Assembly (NCBI RefSeq): GCF_013377235.1
Contig: NZ_CP016226.1
Location: forward strand, 558,001 to 622,000
DNA: 64,000 bases
DNA from: Mannheimia varigena
GTDB taxonomy: Bacteria > Pseudomonadota > Gammaproteobacteria > Enterobacterales > Pasteurellaceae
Reading direction: 5' to 3'
Shown: positions 34,775 through 43,810 of the stretch, piece after piece
How positions within the stretch are numbered: the first letter of the stretch is position 1
Layout: every line of letters starts with the position of its first letter
Notes under the pieces: model-generated
What the model was told of the DNA's origin: nothing
What the model saw: only the letters and a program-made list of their open reading frames with translations
The model's database searches: none
Program-made: the position numbers and the translations under genes

Positions 34775-35329
34775 ATGAAATCTCAAATTTACTACGATTA
34801 TTACCAAAGCCCTGTGGGTAGATTACTTTTACTCGCCCAAAACGAAGGGTTAATTTATATTGAATTTGAACAAGAACAACGCACAACTTCTGTTGAGTCA
34901 TTTACCAAAGTACCCCCCGCAAGTGGTGCAATTTTAGAAATTTTTTGCAAAACAAAAGAGATTTTAGACCGCTATTTTGCAGGGGAAAAAATCCCTTTTC
35001 AGCAGTTAGATTTTCTTGCTCCACAAGGTACGGAATTTCAACAGTCTGTTTGGAAAATTTTGCGTGAAATTCCTTACGGCGAAACCACAACCTACGGTGA
35101 AATTGCAAAAAAATTAGGCAAGCCAAGTGCTATGCGTGCGGTAGGCGGAGCGGTTGGGCGTAATCCTATTTCTATTCTTATTCCCTGCCATCGGGTGCTC
35201 GGTAAAAATCAGGCATTAACCGGTTTTGGTGGCGGGTTGCCAAATAAACGTTTTCTGCTAACGTTGGAAGGAATAGCCTATCAAGATAAAGGGATTGAGT
35301 TTGTGAATCCCAAAATAAAGAAATGGTAG
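34775..35329 (+). CDS. ogt: Methylated-DNA--protein-cysteine methyltransferase
   Basis: Suicide repair protein that transfers the methyl group of O6-methylguanine to its own cysteine. The 184-residue protein has the acceptor Cys138 in ILIPCHRVLG, the helix-turn-helix TTYGEIAKKLGKPSAMRAVGGAVGRNP and the C-terminal LTGFGGGLPNKRFLLTLE. There is no Ada-type N-terminal regulatory domain, so it is an Ogt-type enzyme. It converges with arcB, 12 bases away. Confidence 0.93.
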   Translation: MKSQIYYDYYQSPVGRLLLLAQNEGLIYIEFEQEQRTTSVESFTKVPPASGAILEIFCKTKEILDRYFAGEKIPFQQLDFLAPQGTEFQQSVWKILREIPYGETTTYGEIAKKLGKPSAMRAVGGAVGRNPISILIPCHRVLGKNQALTGFGGGLPNKRFLLTLEGIAYQDKGIEFVNPKIKKW

Positions 35330-35341
35330 CATAGGACGCAC

Positions 35342-37183
35342 TCAGTGCATCTCTACATATTCCTTAGCTAATTGTAAATCAGTCTGCCATTCGGAATAAA
35401 TCACACTTACCCATTGTGCAATATTTTGCTCCCACTGCTCACCATTATCTGATTGAGCAAGTTGAGCAATTTGTTGTAGTTGATGTAACCCAACCGATGC
35501 CAATGCCCCTTTGATTTTATGAGCTTCGTCCGCCGTTAATTTACGGCTTTCAGCAGAATTTGTGATTTGCCAATCAGTTAAATAACGCTGTAAATTTTCC
35601 AAATAAGCTGGCATTAACTCAGCAAATAAATCCATATTAGCAAGAACATTCGCTTTCCCCATTACCTCAACCAATTCATTTAACATTGTGATGTTATAGG
35701 CTAAACCCTCAGAATTATTATCTACAATCGGTTGTTTTTCTTCATTTTTTTGCAAAAAGTCATTATCAAAATAGTGATTTAGGCAATTCAATAAGGCTTC
35801 TAAAGAGAGCGGCTTACGAAGTACATCGTCCATACCTTGTGCTTGATAATCTTTTTGATTTTGAATGACATTCGCCGTTAAAGCGATAAGTAGCGGTAAA
35901 TAATCAATTTCCTCGTTTTCATAACGGTTTCTTAATGTTTGTGCAATATCAAAACCTGTAGTATCTGGCAATTGAATATCTAACAAAATTAAGTCATAGC
36001 TATTTTGCTCAAAGCATTTAAAAGCTTCTTCTCCTGTCATTGCGACATCAACCTCACAGCCCACTTTTTCTAACATTGCTTGAGCCACTACCACATTCAT
36101 CTCAATATCTTCAACTAAAAGTACTTTTAATCCGTGCTTTTGAATATCTAATTCAGGCTTAGTTTCCGTACTTTCTGCGTGAATAGTTAGGGTAAAGGTT
36201 GAACCTTGATTTTCTTGGCTTTTTACCGTTAAATCGCCGCCCATTAATTTCGCAATACGCTTGGAAACTGATAAGCCAATACCACTCCCCTGTGCTTTTT
36301 TCTCTTTTGAGTTTTCGGCTTGGTAAAACATATCAAAAATTTTGCGTTGTTCTTTTTCAGGAATACCAATGCCCGAGTCCGCCACGCTAAAGCTGAATTG
36401 CTCTTTCTCTAATTGGCAAATTTCCAGCAAAATTTGACCGCTTGTTGAGGTAAACTTCACGGCATTACTGATTAAATTCCATAAAATTTGGCTTAGACGG
36501 GCGTAGTCTGTATAAATATATTTAGGTAAATTAGGTGGATATTTTAATTTAAAATCAATATTTTTATTTCCCGCCATAAAGTTGCCGAAATTGGCGATAT
36601 CTTGAATTAATTGCTCAAATTCAACCTCTTTTCTAAACAACTCAATGCGGCTACTGTCAATTTTTTCTAAGTCGATAATATCGCCAAAAATATGAGCCAA
36701 CGCTGTTGCACTCATATTAATAGTTTTAAGATATTCTTGTTGTTTTTCACTCTGTTGCTCATCAAGCAAAATTTGGCTTAAACCGATAATGCCATTCAGC
36801 GGTGTGCGTAATTCGTGGCTGATAGTTGCCATTAAGATCGTTTTATCTCGGTTATTTTTCTCTAATTTAGCGTGGAGATAAGCATCTTGCTCTCGAAGCT
36901 CTTCCAGATCTTTTACTGCTTTTTCTAAGCGTAAACGAGAACGCTCCAACTTTTCGACTAAAAGTGTAAAAAAATAGAGTACAAAAGGAGCAGAAATTAA
37001 GCCAAATGCGATGGAACGTAAGATATCCACCACAACTACTCTGCCTATAAATAGATAAGTTAATCCACTTTGAATTAAAATTGCGGAAATGGCGACCACA
37101 AAAAAACCGAGTAAAGAGGCTCTTAATCGCCCTAATCTTAATACCCAATTTACATATTTTTGACTAAATTTTTTTACTTGCAT
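35342..37183 (-). CDS. arcB: Aerobic respiration control hybrid sensor kinase ArcB (short form)
   Basis: Membrane sensor that phosphorylates ArcA when the quinone pool is reduced. Two N-terminal transmembrane segments (about residues 24-46 and 55-77) lead through a coiled coil directly into HisKA (His123 in ISHELRTPLNG), HATPase (SVADSGIGIP, GSGIGLSVSKRIAKLMGG), a receiver (phospho-Asp in LILLDIQLPD) and a C-terminal HPt domain (HKIKGALASVG). The PAS domain of E. coli ArcB (778 residues) is missing; 613 residues is close to H. influenzae ArcB. The start is the ATG at 37183, since the extension upstream uses TTG. Confidence 0.95.
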   Translation of the reverse strand: MQVKKFSQKYVNWVLRLGRLRASLLGFFVVAISAILIQSGLTYLFIGRVVVVDILRSIAFGLISAPFVLYFFTLLVEKLERSRLRLEKAVKDLEELREQDAYLHAKLEKNNRDKTILMATISHELRTPLNGIIGLSQILLDEQQSEKQQEYLKTINMSATALAHIFGDIIDLEKIDSSRIELFRKEVEFEQLIQDIANFGNFMAGNKNIDFKLKYPPNLPKYIYTDYARLSQILWNLISNAVKFTSTSGQILLEICQLEKEQFSFSVADSGIGIPEKEQRKIFDMFYQAENSKEKKAQGSGIGLSVSKRIAKLMGGDLTVKSQENQGSTFTLTIHAESTETKPELDIQKHGLKVLLVEDIEMNVVVAQAMLEKVGCEVDVAMTGEEAFKCFEQNSYDLILLDIQLPDTTGFDIAQTLRNRYENEEIDYLPLLIALTANVIQNQKDYQAQGMDDVLRKPLSLEALLNCLNHYFDNDFLQKNEEKQPIVDNNSEGLAYNITMLNELVEVMGKANVLANMDLFAELMPAYLENLQRYLTDWQITNSAESRKLTADEAHKIKGALASVGLHQLQQIAQLAQSDNGEQWEQNIAQWVSVIYSEWQTDLQLAKEYVEMH

Positions 37184-37196
37184 AATCTTCAATCCA

Positions 37197-37225
37197 TAAA
37201 AAAGCAGATCTTTCGATCTGCTTAT
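37197..37225 (-). terminator. Terminator after the tannase-like gene
   Basis: AAGCAGATC at 37202-37210 pairs with GATCTGCTT at 37215-37223 around TTTC. On the minus strand the stem is followed by TTTTTT. It separates the tannase-like gene from arcB. Confidence 0.88.
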
Positions 37226-37238
37226 TCTACGCTATTTT

Positions 37239-38798
37239 TTACTTTTTGCCTTTTGCGATTTTATCAACCCATTGGAATAGCTCTTCTAAGTCATAATCGC
37301 CTGAATGTGGCACTCCCCACGGGGTTTCATAGTTCACGTTTTTACCTGCCATTTGTAGTTTAATCGCTAGAATAGCTGAAATGGCGAGGGAGGTATCGCG
37401 ATCTGCTGTCCCTACTCGAATTCGCCAATGTTCTGCGGCATTTGGATTATCTACATAATACATTGGGTTCATTCGCTTCACAATTTGCGGATCAGCTAAA
37501 TTAATATCCTGATTTGATGAACGTTCTGCACTATAAAGCGTGAAATGGCGATTGTTTTCCATATATGTACCAAATAAATTATTTTCGCCGGAAGTCGCAT
37601 TCAACGCATCAAACGCAGGTGGTGATTTCATTCGTTTATCTGAAAATACATAGCCAAACCAATCTACATTGCTGATTTTACCCTTTTCAAAAGATAACCA
37701 ACTAATTTCTTGAAAGGATTTTTGTTCCTCACTATTTTCCGCTAATTGACCATAGGCTTTATTTGCAGAATGCTTAATAACATTTGCTAAATAATCTTTA
37801 AAAGAACCATTGCCTTTTGGATCAAGCATTAAGGCATTTCCGTTTTCATCTTGCAGGTGCAAACTATTTAAATAAGTGGGAAAACGCTCAGCAAGCTCAT
37901 TAGATAGCTTAATTTCTGCCTCACTCAATGTACCTTCAATTTTAGGCATCGGTTTTGAGCGGTCATTAAATTCCGCTGAATTTAATTTACTCATATCAAT
38001 ACGGCTAAATTCATTTACACCGTTAAATTGCCACTCATATGCTATATCTGCATTTTCAAGATTAGTAATAGGTGCATAAGCCGAAACAGCAAAGATTTTA
38101 TCACTCGCTTTTAATGCTCCAATTTCATTGAAATAAGGCTCATAATCAAAATGATCGGCTGAAGCCCCTAACAAGGCAGATAATGCTCCTCCCGCACTGG
38201 TACCGTTTGCGATAATTTTATTGGCATCACCCGGCATTTTTTCATCATTAGCGTGTAAATATCGCACTGCTGATTTTAAATCGATAATGGCAGCCGGAGC
38301 TTTGCCGATAAATTTTCCGTCTTTTTGTAACGTACGCCCACGAGCTCCGACACTTGCTACCACATAGCCTTTTGAAAGAGCTGCCAAAATCGCACTTGGG
38401 GAACCATCACGTCCTTTGGTTTCAAAACTCGCTGCCTTAGCCGGCATATAACCACCTACCGAATTTGGCAAGAAAATCGGTGCAGTATTCATTTTATAAC
38501 CATTGTTCTCACCTTCATTATAATAAGCTTCAGGCACATAAAGATTGAGTGTTTGGTATTCAGGAGCAACAGGATTGCTCACATAAACAATTCGTTCAAA
38601 AGCACGAAATTGGATTTTCTCGCCATTTACTTCTGCTTCAACAGAACGAGCGTTTTGATCATTAAACGTTAAATCGTAACCTGAGTCGGTTTTGTTAAAG
38701 AAAGGGGTAGGTTCTAATAGTTTTTCTGTGGTATTTGCAAAGGTTTGAGACACAAAAATGCTAGAGATAATAAATACAGGCAAGGCTTTTAGTTTCAT
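37239..38798 (-). CDS. Secreted alpha/beta hydrolase, subtype B tannase-like esterase
   Basis: A 519-residue periplasmic or secreted esterase with a signal peptide cut near FAN (residue 21-22). The nucleophile is Ser201 in GTSAGGALSALLG; the other triad members are probably Asp466 or Asp468 (TADRDTS) and His498 (VPHSGDYD). The SAYAPITNLENADIAYEWQFNG region and the TSAGG nucleophile elbow resemble bacterial subtype B tannases such as that of Lactobacillus plantarum, which hydrolyse galloyl esters. The true substrate could be another phenolic or short-chain ester. It is a single-gene unit with its own terminator and a USS upstream (38836-38844). Confidence 0.78.
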   Translation of the reverse strand: MKLKALPVFIISSIFVSQTFANTTEKLLEPTPFFNKTDSGYDLTFNDQNARSVEAEVNGEKIQFRAFERIVYVSNPVAPEYQTLNLYVPEAYYNEGENNGYKMNTAPIFLPNSVGGYMPAKAASFETKGRDGSPSAILAALSKGYVVASVGARGRTLQKDGKFIGKAPAAIIDLKSAVRYLHANDEKMPGDANKIIANGTSAGGALSALLGASADHFDYEPYFNEIGALKASDKIFAVSAYAPITNLENADIAYEWQFNGVNEFSRIDMSKLNSAEFNDRSKPMPKIEGTLSEAEIKLSNELAERFPTYLNSLHLQDENGNALMLDPKGNGSFKDYLANVIKHSANKAYGQLAENSEEQKSFQEISWLSFEKGKISNVDWFGYVFSDKRMKSPPAFDALNATSGENNLFGTYMENNRHFTLYSAERSSNQDINLADPQIVKRMNPMYYVDNPNAAEHWRIRVGTADRDTSLAISAILAIKLQMAGKNVNYETPWGVPHSGDYDLEELFQWVDKIAKGKK

Positions 38799-38886
38799 TC
38801 TTTTTCCCTTTTTGAAATAGGTGCCTATAAGACTTACAAGCGGTCAAATTTGTTCAAAATTTTACACTATTTTGGGAGAAAATTAA

Positions 38887-38906
38887 GGGCGAACTAATGT
38901 TCGCCC
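38887..38906 (-). terminator. Terminator after the DMT transporter gene
   Basis: GGGCGAAC at 38887-38894 pairs with GTTCGCCC at 38899-38906 around TAAT. On the minus strand the stem is followed by TTAATTTTC. It lies 12 bases after the stop codon at 38919. Confidence 0.75.
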
Positions 38907-38918
38907 CAAAATTAAACC

Positions 38919-39782
38919 TTAACGCCAATAAAATAAACAAATAATAGCCACAATCGCAATAACCACTCCTAAATAGTTCACTTTATGGATTTTCTCTTTA
39001 AAGAAGAATGCTCCAACGAATGTACCTAAGCAGATAACCCCTAAGTTCATTCCGGTGAAAACGAGGGTTGGATCATCTTTCATTGCTTGGTGAGCTTGAA
39101 TGTAGAACAAAATATTACCGAAATTCAACACACCTAACAGTAAACCGACTAACACGCTTGGTACGTGCCATTGGGTGCGTTTTAGCAGTAAGTAGATAAA
39201 CATAAAACAACCCGCTCCAATAAAGGCAATGGCTAGAGTAACGGGGAATGCCGAGCCGGATTTGGCGATCTGTTTGAATAAAATATCATTTACGCCATAA
39301 CCTACCCAAACAAGGAAAAGGCTGATAATCGCAATTTTACCGCCTTTTTCCATTCCTTGATTGCCTTTCCAAAGCAAGCAGCCCAACGCCACAAACGCCA
39401 AGAACAGAGCAATTAATTTATTATTCGTAACTTGCTCGCCAAAAATGGTGAATGCTGCCAGAATTGGTAGAAATAATGACAAACGTTGTGCCGCATCAGT
39501 GCGGATAATCCCTGCAAACTCTAATGCTTTTGCTTGCACTAAGAAAATAGTTGGCAGTGTAATACTTAAAATCACAAAAATATAAGCAGACGGATTAGTC
39601 GCCATAATTTCGGTAATAGATTGACCTTGAAAATCAGGCTTGAGTAATAGGAATGTCATTGTTGTAGTTACAATATAGTTTACCGCGATGCTTTGATCGA
39701 TCCTAATGCCTTTTTGGCGGGCGTATTTAATTAATACCCCCACCGTAACACTACATAAAATAGCGAAGATAAGTTGTAACAT
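38919..39782 (-). CDS. DMT superfamily (EamA-type) transporter
   Basis: A 287-residue inner-membrane protein with ten hydrophobic segments arranged as two five-helix repeats, the EamA/DMT layout. The C-terminal GLLLGVLNFGNILFYIQAHQAMKDDPTLVFTGMNLGVICLGT block and FFFKEKIHKVNYLGVVIAIVAI are typical of this superfamily. The substrate cannot be read from the sequence; relatives export amino acids, nucleosides or drugs. It is divergent from the alpha/beta hydrolase gene at 39959, with a USS pair between. Confidence 0.82.
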   Translation of the reverse strand: MLQLIFAILCSVTVGVLIKYARQKGIRIDQSIAVNYIVTTTMTFLLLKPDFQGQSITEIMATNPSAYIFVILSITLPTIFLVQAKALEFAGIIRTDAAQRLSLFLPILAAFTIFGEQVTNNKLIALFLAFVALGCLLWKGNQGMEKGGKIAIISLFLVWVGYGVNDILFKQIAKSGSAFPVTLAIAFIGAGCFMFIYLLLKRTQWHVPSVLVGLLLGVLNFGNILFYIQAHQAMKDDPTLVFTGMNLGVICLGTFVGAFFFKEKIHKVNYLGVVIAIVAIICLFYWR

Positions 39783-39847
39783 TTTTAGCTTTCTCCTTTT
39801 AAAAATGAAGGCTGTATTCTATTAATAGGATTAAATTTTCGCTAGTA

Positions 39848-39905
39848 GCAAGCGGTTAAATTTTGCTAAAAATTTGCAAAAAAGTAGAGAGATCCGACCG
39901 CTTGT
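39848..39905. repeat. Inverted USS pair in a divergent promoter region
   Basis: GCAAGCGGT at 39848-39856 (one-base variant) and ACCGCTTGT at 39897-39905 face each other across 40 bases between the divergent DMT transporter and hydrolase genes. Here the hairpin is not at a gene end, so it is not a terminator for either gene. Confidence 0.6.
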
Positions 39906-39958
39906 AAAGGAAAAATGCTAAAATACTCCTTATACAAGCAGAATAAAAGTAAATAGAT

Positions 39959-40714
39959 ATGGAAAAACTCTTTGATATTAACGAACAAGGTTTTAGCATC
40001 CGCTGTAAGCTCTTTTATGAAAAAGATCTTCACAATATTGAAAATGTGGTACTCATTTTGCACGGTTTTGGGTCTTCAAAAGATTTAAAATCGAACACTA
40101 AATTTGGCGAGCGTTTAACCTCAAAATATAAAGGCTATGCAGCGATTGCCTTTGATTTCCCTTGCCACGGAGCCGATGCCCGCAAAAAACTTTCCGTTGC
40201 TGAATGCCAAACCTATTTGCAAATTGTGATCGATTACGCCAAAAACACGCTGAATGCGAAAAATATCTATGCTTACGGCACAAGTTTTGGTGGTTATTTA
40301 GCATTAAAATATATTGCCGAGCACAGAAATCCATTTCGTAAAATCACCCTAAGAGCCCCAGCTATACAAATTTATCATTCATTGATGAATCGAATGAGCG
40401 AAGAAGAACGCCAGAAATTAGCAAAAGGTAAGGAAATTTTGTGGGGATTTGAGCGTAAAATGAAAATCAGCCACGAATTTTTTGATGCGTTAGCCGCAAG
40501 CGATATTACCCAAAACGATTATTTGGATTATGCCGAGCAGATTTTAATTCTGCACGGCACAGATGATGAAATGGTGCCGTTAAGTGTTTCACAACAATTT
40601 GCCGATAATAATGTGATTGAGCTAATTCCGATTGAAGGGGCTGATCACGCCTTTTCTAATCCCAAATTAATGGACGTTGCTATCGGCAAAATTGTCGATT
40701 TTTTTGCTCCCTAA
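39959..40714 (+). CDS. Alpha/beta hydrolase (serine esterase-like)
   Basis: A 251-residue cytoplasmic alpha/beta hydrolase. The oxyanion motif LILHGFGSS (residues 32-40), nucleophile Ser109 in YGTSFGGYLALKY, the acid in LHGTDDEMVP (about residue 201) and the histidine in EGADHAFSNP (about residue 231) form a complete catalytic triad. There is no signal peptide. The family includes esterases, lipases and acylhydrolases; the substrate is not evident. It converges on yeaK with one base between the stop codons. Confidence 0.85.
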   Translation: MEKLFDINEQGFSIRCKLFYEKDLHNIENVVLILHGFGSSKDLKSNTKFGERLTSKYKGYAAIAFDFPCHGADARKKLSVAECQTYLQIVIDYAKNTLNAKNIYAYGTSFGGYLALKYIAEHRNPFRKITLRAPAIQIYHSLMNRMSEEERQKLAKGKEILWGFERKMKISHEFFDALAASDITQNDYLDYAEQILILHGTDDEMVPLSVSQQFADNNVIELIPIEGADHAFSNPKLMDVAIGKIVDFFAP

Positions 40715-40715
40715 C

Positions 40716-41201
40716 TTAATCTTTCGCAAACTTCACTAAAGTTGGATTGACGATACGTTGATAATCTACCGTATTCAGAATAATAGAACGTTCTAACGTG
40801 CCGGCATTAAAGGCTAATTCATCGTAACGCTCAAATAAGCTTGGCTCAGCCACCAACAACAAATCGGAATGGAAACTAAACGGCGGAATTGCTCCAAATA
40901 CACAGTCGGTTAATTCTGCCACTTCCGCCGGGCTGGCAAGTGAGGCTCGAAGCCCCCCGAGATGCTCGGCAATTTTGCTTAAATCTGCTTGGTAATCCGC
41001 CGGTAATATTGCTAATACTGCCTGTTTTATGCCATTTCCTTTTACTTTGCAGACTAACGCCTTTGCTCCTTGCCCTATTTCTGTACCACGAATTTTTGCC
41101 ACTTCTTCCGATTTCCCCGCAGAAGAATGTTCCACTATCCGATAGCGGGCTTGATGTGAATCTAATAATGCCGTAAGTTGTTGAAAAGTTTGTTCTGACA
41201 T
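40716..41201 (-). CDS. yeaK: YbaK-fold aminoacyl-tRNA deacylase, YeaK type
   Basis: A 161-residue trans-editing protein of the YbaK/ProX family, which removes wrongly attached amino acids from tRNA. The EIGQGAKALVCKVKGNG segment and FGAIPPFSFH...LFERYDELAFNAGTLERSIILNT match E. coli YeaK (also called ProXp-like/ST1) closely, including the conserved lysine in KALVCK. E. coli YeaK acts on serine or threonine mischarged tRNAs; specificity here is inferred. Confidence 0.85.
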   Translation of the reverse strand: MSEQTFQQLTALLDSHQARYRIVEHSSAGKSEEVAKIRGTEIGQGAKALVCKVKGNGIKQAVLAILPADYQADLSKIAEHLGGLRASLASPAEVAELTDCVFGAIPPFSFHSDLLLVAEPSLFERYDELAFNAGTLERSIILNTVDYQRIVNPTLVKFAKD

Positions 41202-41266
41202 TGGTTCCCCTTACAAAACAATAACAAGCGGTCTTTTTCTACTCAAAATTTGCAATTATCCTCATT

Positions 41267-41812
41267 TTAACGCCCAAACATTTTTTCCGGGTTTTCCGGC
41301 TGCTCAACTAAAATTAAAATCGCAGCATCACCACCCCATTCTTTTGGAGCTTGGTGTAATGCCATAATTTTCGGGTGTTGTACAAGCCAACGAGGAATTT
41401 GGTCTTTCAGCGTGCGAGTGCCAAAGCCTGTCATAATACTGGCACAAAACACGTTTTCTCTCTCACAAGCCAAAATTAAAGCTGCCAACTCTTTTTTCGC
41501 TTTTTCTCTGGTCAAACCGTGCAGATCCAGAAACAGTTCCGGCTGAAAATCGCCCCGTCTGAGTTGCTTTAAAATATAAGGATCAACATCTTCACGCAGA
41601 TATTTCACTTTTTCATTTTCTTCTTTGAGCAAAGGCTCGTATTCATCAGAAAAATAGAACTCAATATCCGCTTTTTCTTTTAACTCTCGTAATTCCTGTA
41701 GTTTTTTACGAGGTTCTGATTTGGGTACATAAGTATTTTGTGTTATTTTTTTCGTGCCTTTAGCCGCTTCTCTAAATAATGCAAATTCGTCTTCTAACAT
41801 ATTCTCTGACAT
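41267..41812 (-). CDS. smrB: Ribosome-rescue endonuclease SmrB
   Basis: Smr-domain protein (181 residues; 183 in E. coli YfcN/SmrB) that cuts mRNA at collided ribosomes. The N-terminal helix and the Smr domain motif LDLHGLTREKAKKEL (about residues 115-129) are present, as is HQAPKEWGGDAAILIL. The second Smr motif, HGHG in E. coli (IMHGHGKHILK), reads MTGFGTRTLK here, so the first His is replaced by Thr and the second by Phe. DLH is intact. It is divergent from prmB, as in E. coli. Confidence 0.9.
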   Translation of the reverse strand: MSENMLEDEFALFREAAKGTKKITQNTYVPKSEPRKKLQELRELKEKADIEFYFSDEYEPLLKEENEKVKYLREDVDPYILKQLRRGDFQPELFLDLHGLTREKAKKELAALILACERENVFCASIMTGFGTRTLKDQIPRWLVQHPKIMALHQAPKEWGGDAAILILVEQPENPEKMFGR

Positions 41813-41904
41813 AATCTTTTCCTTCTCTATAATTTTTACATTCTAACACAAAGCAAAATATGGTATAAAACAACAATTCTATAATTATGCAAAAGGCACT
41901 AAAA

Positions 41905-42849
41905 ATGTTTAAATATAATATCGAACTTCTTGATGAAATTGCAGCCCTGCCCGTTGTGAATGATTTAGCCACCATTCAAGATATGATGCGTTGGGCGTAT
42001 AGCTATTTCAATGCTTCCGATCTTTACTACGGGCACGGTTATGACAATGCCTGGGACGAAGCCCAACAATTAGTATTAGCCGGGCTTTATCTGCCTTTTG
42101 ATGTGCCGGAAGCACTTTACTCTTCCCGATTAACACGAGCGGAAAAAGAACGTGTTATCCACTTAATTTGCGAGCGTTTAGGCTCTCGTAAACCTGTGGC
42201 TTATTTAACTCACTCAGCTTGGTTCTGCGGCAGTGAATATTATGTGGACGAACGTGTGATTGTGCCACGCTCCCCAATCGGCGAGCTGATTAAAAAGGGC
42301 TTTAAAGGCATTATCAAAAACGAGCCACATCGCATTTTAGATATGTGCACCGGCAGCGGTTGCATTGCGATTGCCTGTGCAGAGCGTTTCCCTGAAGCAG
42401 AAGTTGATGCAGTCGATCTTTCACTTGATGCGTTAGATGTAGCTCAAATTAATATTGAACGCCACCAAGTTTCGCATCGAGTTTTCCCGATCAGCTCAGA
42501 TTTATTTAACGATATTCCGCAAGATAAATATGATTTGATTGTAACTAATCCGCCTTATGTGGATGCCGAAGACTTAGGTGATATGCCGGAAGAATTTCAC
42601 CACGAACCTGAATTAGCGTTAGGTTCAGGAGCTGACGGTTTAGATTTAACTAAACGAATTTTGGCACAAGCGGCAGATTACCTAAATGACAACGGTGTGT
42701 TAGTGTGTGAAGTAGGAAACAGTATGGTGCATTTAATTGAGCAGTTCCCAAGCGTGCCGTTTAACTGGTTAGAATTTGAAAACGGTGGACTGGGGGTGTT
42801 TAGTTTGACGAAAGAAGAGTTAGTAAAATATCGTCATTTATTTATCTAA
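41905..42849 (+). CDS. prmB: Ribosomal protein L3 glutamine methyltransferase
   Basis: SAM-dependent N5-methylation of a glutamine in ribosomal protein L3. The 314-residue protein has the PrmB-specific N-terminal half (TIQDMMRWAYSYF, YYGHGYDNAWDEAQQLVL), the SAM-binding loop ILDMCTGSGCIAIACAE and the NPPYVDAED motif that binds the target glutamine. The start at 41905 is preferred because AAGG precedes it; the ATG at 41887 has no ribosome binding site. Divergent from smrB. Confidence 0.95.
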   Translation: MFKYNIELLDEIAALPVVNDLATIQDMMRWAYSYFNASDLYYGHGYDNAWDEAQQLVLAGLYLPFDVPEALYSSRLTRAEKERVIHLICERLGSRKPVAYLTHSAWFCGSEYYVDERVIVPRSPIGELIKKGFKGIIKNEPHRILDMCTGSGCIAIACAERFPEAEVDAVDLSLDALDVAQINIERHQVSHRVFPISSDLFNDIPQDKYDLIVTNPPYVDAEDLGDMPEEFHHEPELALGSGADGLDLTKRILAQAADYLNDNGVLVCEVGNSMVHLIEQFPSVPFNWLEFENGGLGVFSLTKEELVKYRHLFI

Positions 42850-42858
42850 AATATTTTC

Positions 42859-42880
42859 GGGCGGACACATCGCTCCGCCC
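42859..42880. repeat. Small palindromic repeat (REP-like) between prmB and murQ
   Basis: GGGCGGA at 42859-42865 and TCCGCCC at 42874-42880 form a GC-rich stem around CACATCGC, in an otherwise AT-rich convergent gap. There is no T-run, so it looks like a dispersed intergenic palindrome rather than a standard terminator. Confidence 0.6.
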
Positions 42881-42889
42881 TACAAAATC

Positions 42890-43804
42890 TTATACTTTTA
42901 ACGCCTTTTGTAATCTTCCTTGATTTTGAGCTAATAAACTTTCAGCTGTTGGCTTATCTAAATTGCCTAAAATCATCATAATTGCTAATTTTGCGTTATT
43001 TTCGGCTAATTTTAGCGTATTTTCAGCGACTTCCTTTTCACACTCTGTGGCTTGCATCACAATTCGAATTGCACGGGCTTTTAACTTTTCATTAGTGGCT
43101 TGCACATCCACCATTAAGTTTTGGTAGCATTTGCCGATTAAAATCATTGAAGCCGTTGTTAGCATATTCAGCACGAGTTTTTGCGCCGTGCCTGATTTCA
43201 TACGGCTTGAGCCTGTAAGTACCTCTGCCCCAACAACCGTGTCAATCGCGATATCAGCTATTTGTGCCATTACCGAATTTGGGTTACTGGCAATTGAAAC
43301 CGTCGTTGCTCCTACTGAATTAGCGTAATCCATTGCTCCTAATACATAAGGCGTTCTGCCACTAGCTGCAATGCCGACTAATACATCTTTTTCACTAAAA
43401 TTGACCGCTTGTAAGTCTAGTTTGCCTTGCTCTCGGTTATCTTCAGCACCTTCGATCGGGAAACGTAAAGCCCTCTCACCACCGGCAATTAAGCCCACGA
43501 CCATTTCAGGTTTGACACCATAGGTTGGAGGACATTCTGAAGCATCTAGTACACCTAAACGCCCGCTCGTTCCGGCTCCCACATAAACTAATCGTCCACC
43601 TTGCTGAAAGGTAACCACGATTTTTTCTACTGCTAAAGCAATTTGCGGCAAACATTTTTCTACTGCAATAGGCACTTGCTTGTCTTCATTATTGATAATC
43701 TGTACAATTTCTAATGCCAATAAACTATCAATGTTCATTGAATTGGGATTACGTTGCTCGGTAATCATCTGCCCAAGAGCAGTAAGTAAATTCTTTTCTG
43801 TCAT
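42890..43804 (-). CDS. murQ: N-acetylmuramic acid 6-phosphate etherase
   Basis: Cleaves the lactyl ether of MurNAc-6-phosphate to give GlcNAc-6-phosphate and lactate. The 304-residue protein has the SIS-fold sugar-phosphate motifs VYVGAGTSGRLGVLDASECPPTYG and GIAASGRTPYVLGAM, and the family motif VGAEVLTGSSRMKSGTAQKLVLN. It lies six bases after anmK, so the kinase and etherase that act in sequence are one transcription unit. A USS copy lies in frame at 43404-43412. Confidence 0.96.
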   Translation of the reverse strand: MTEKNLLTALGQMITEQRNPNSMNIDSLLALEIVQIINNEDKQVPIAVEKCLPQIALAVEKIVVTFQQGGRLVYVGAGTSGRLGVLDASECPPTYGVKPEMVVGLIAGGERALRFPIEGAEDNREQGKLDLQAVNFSEKDVLVGIAASGRTPYVLGAMDYANSVGATTVSIASNPNSVMAQIADIAIDTVVGAEVLTGSSRMKSGTAQKLVLNMLTTASMILIGKCYQNLMVDVQATNEKLKARAIRIVMQATECEKEVAENTLKLAENNAKLAIMMILGNLDKPTAESLLAQNQGRLQKALKV

Positions 43805-43810
43805 TTTCCT

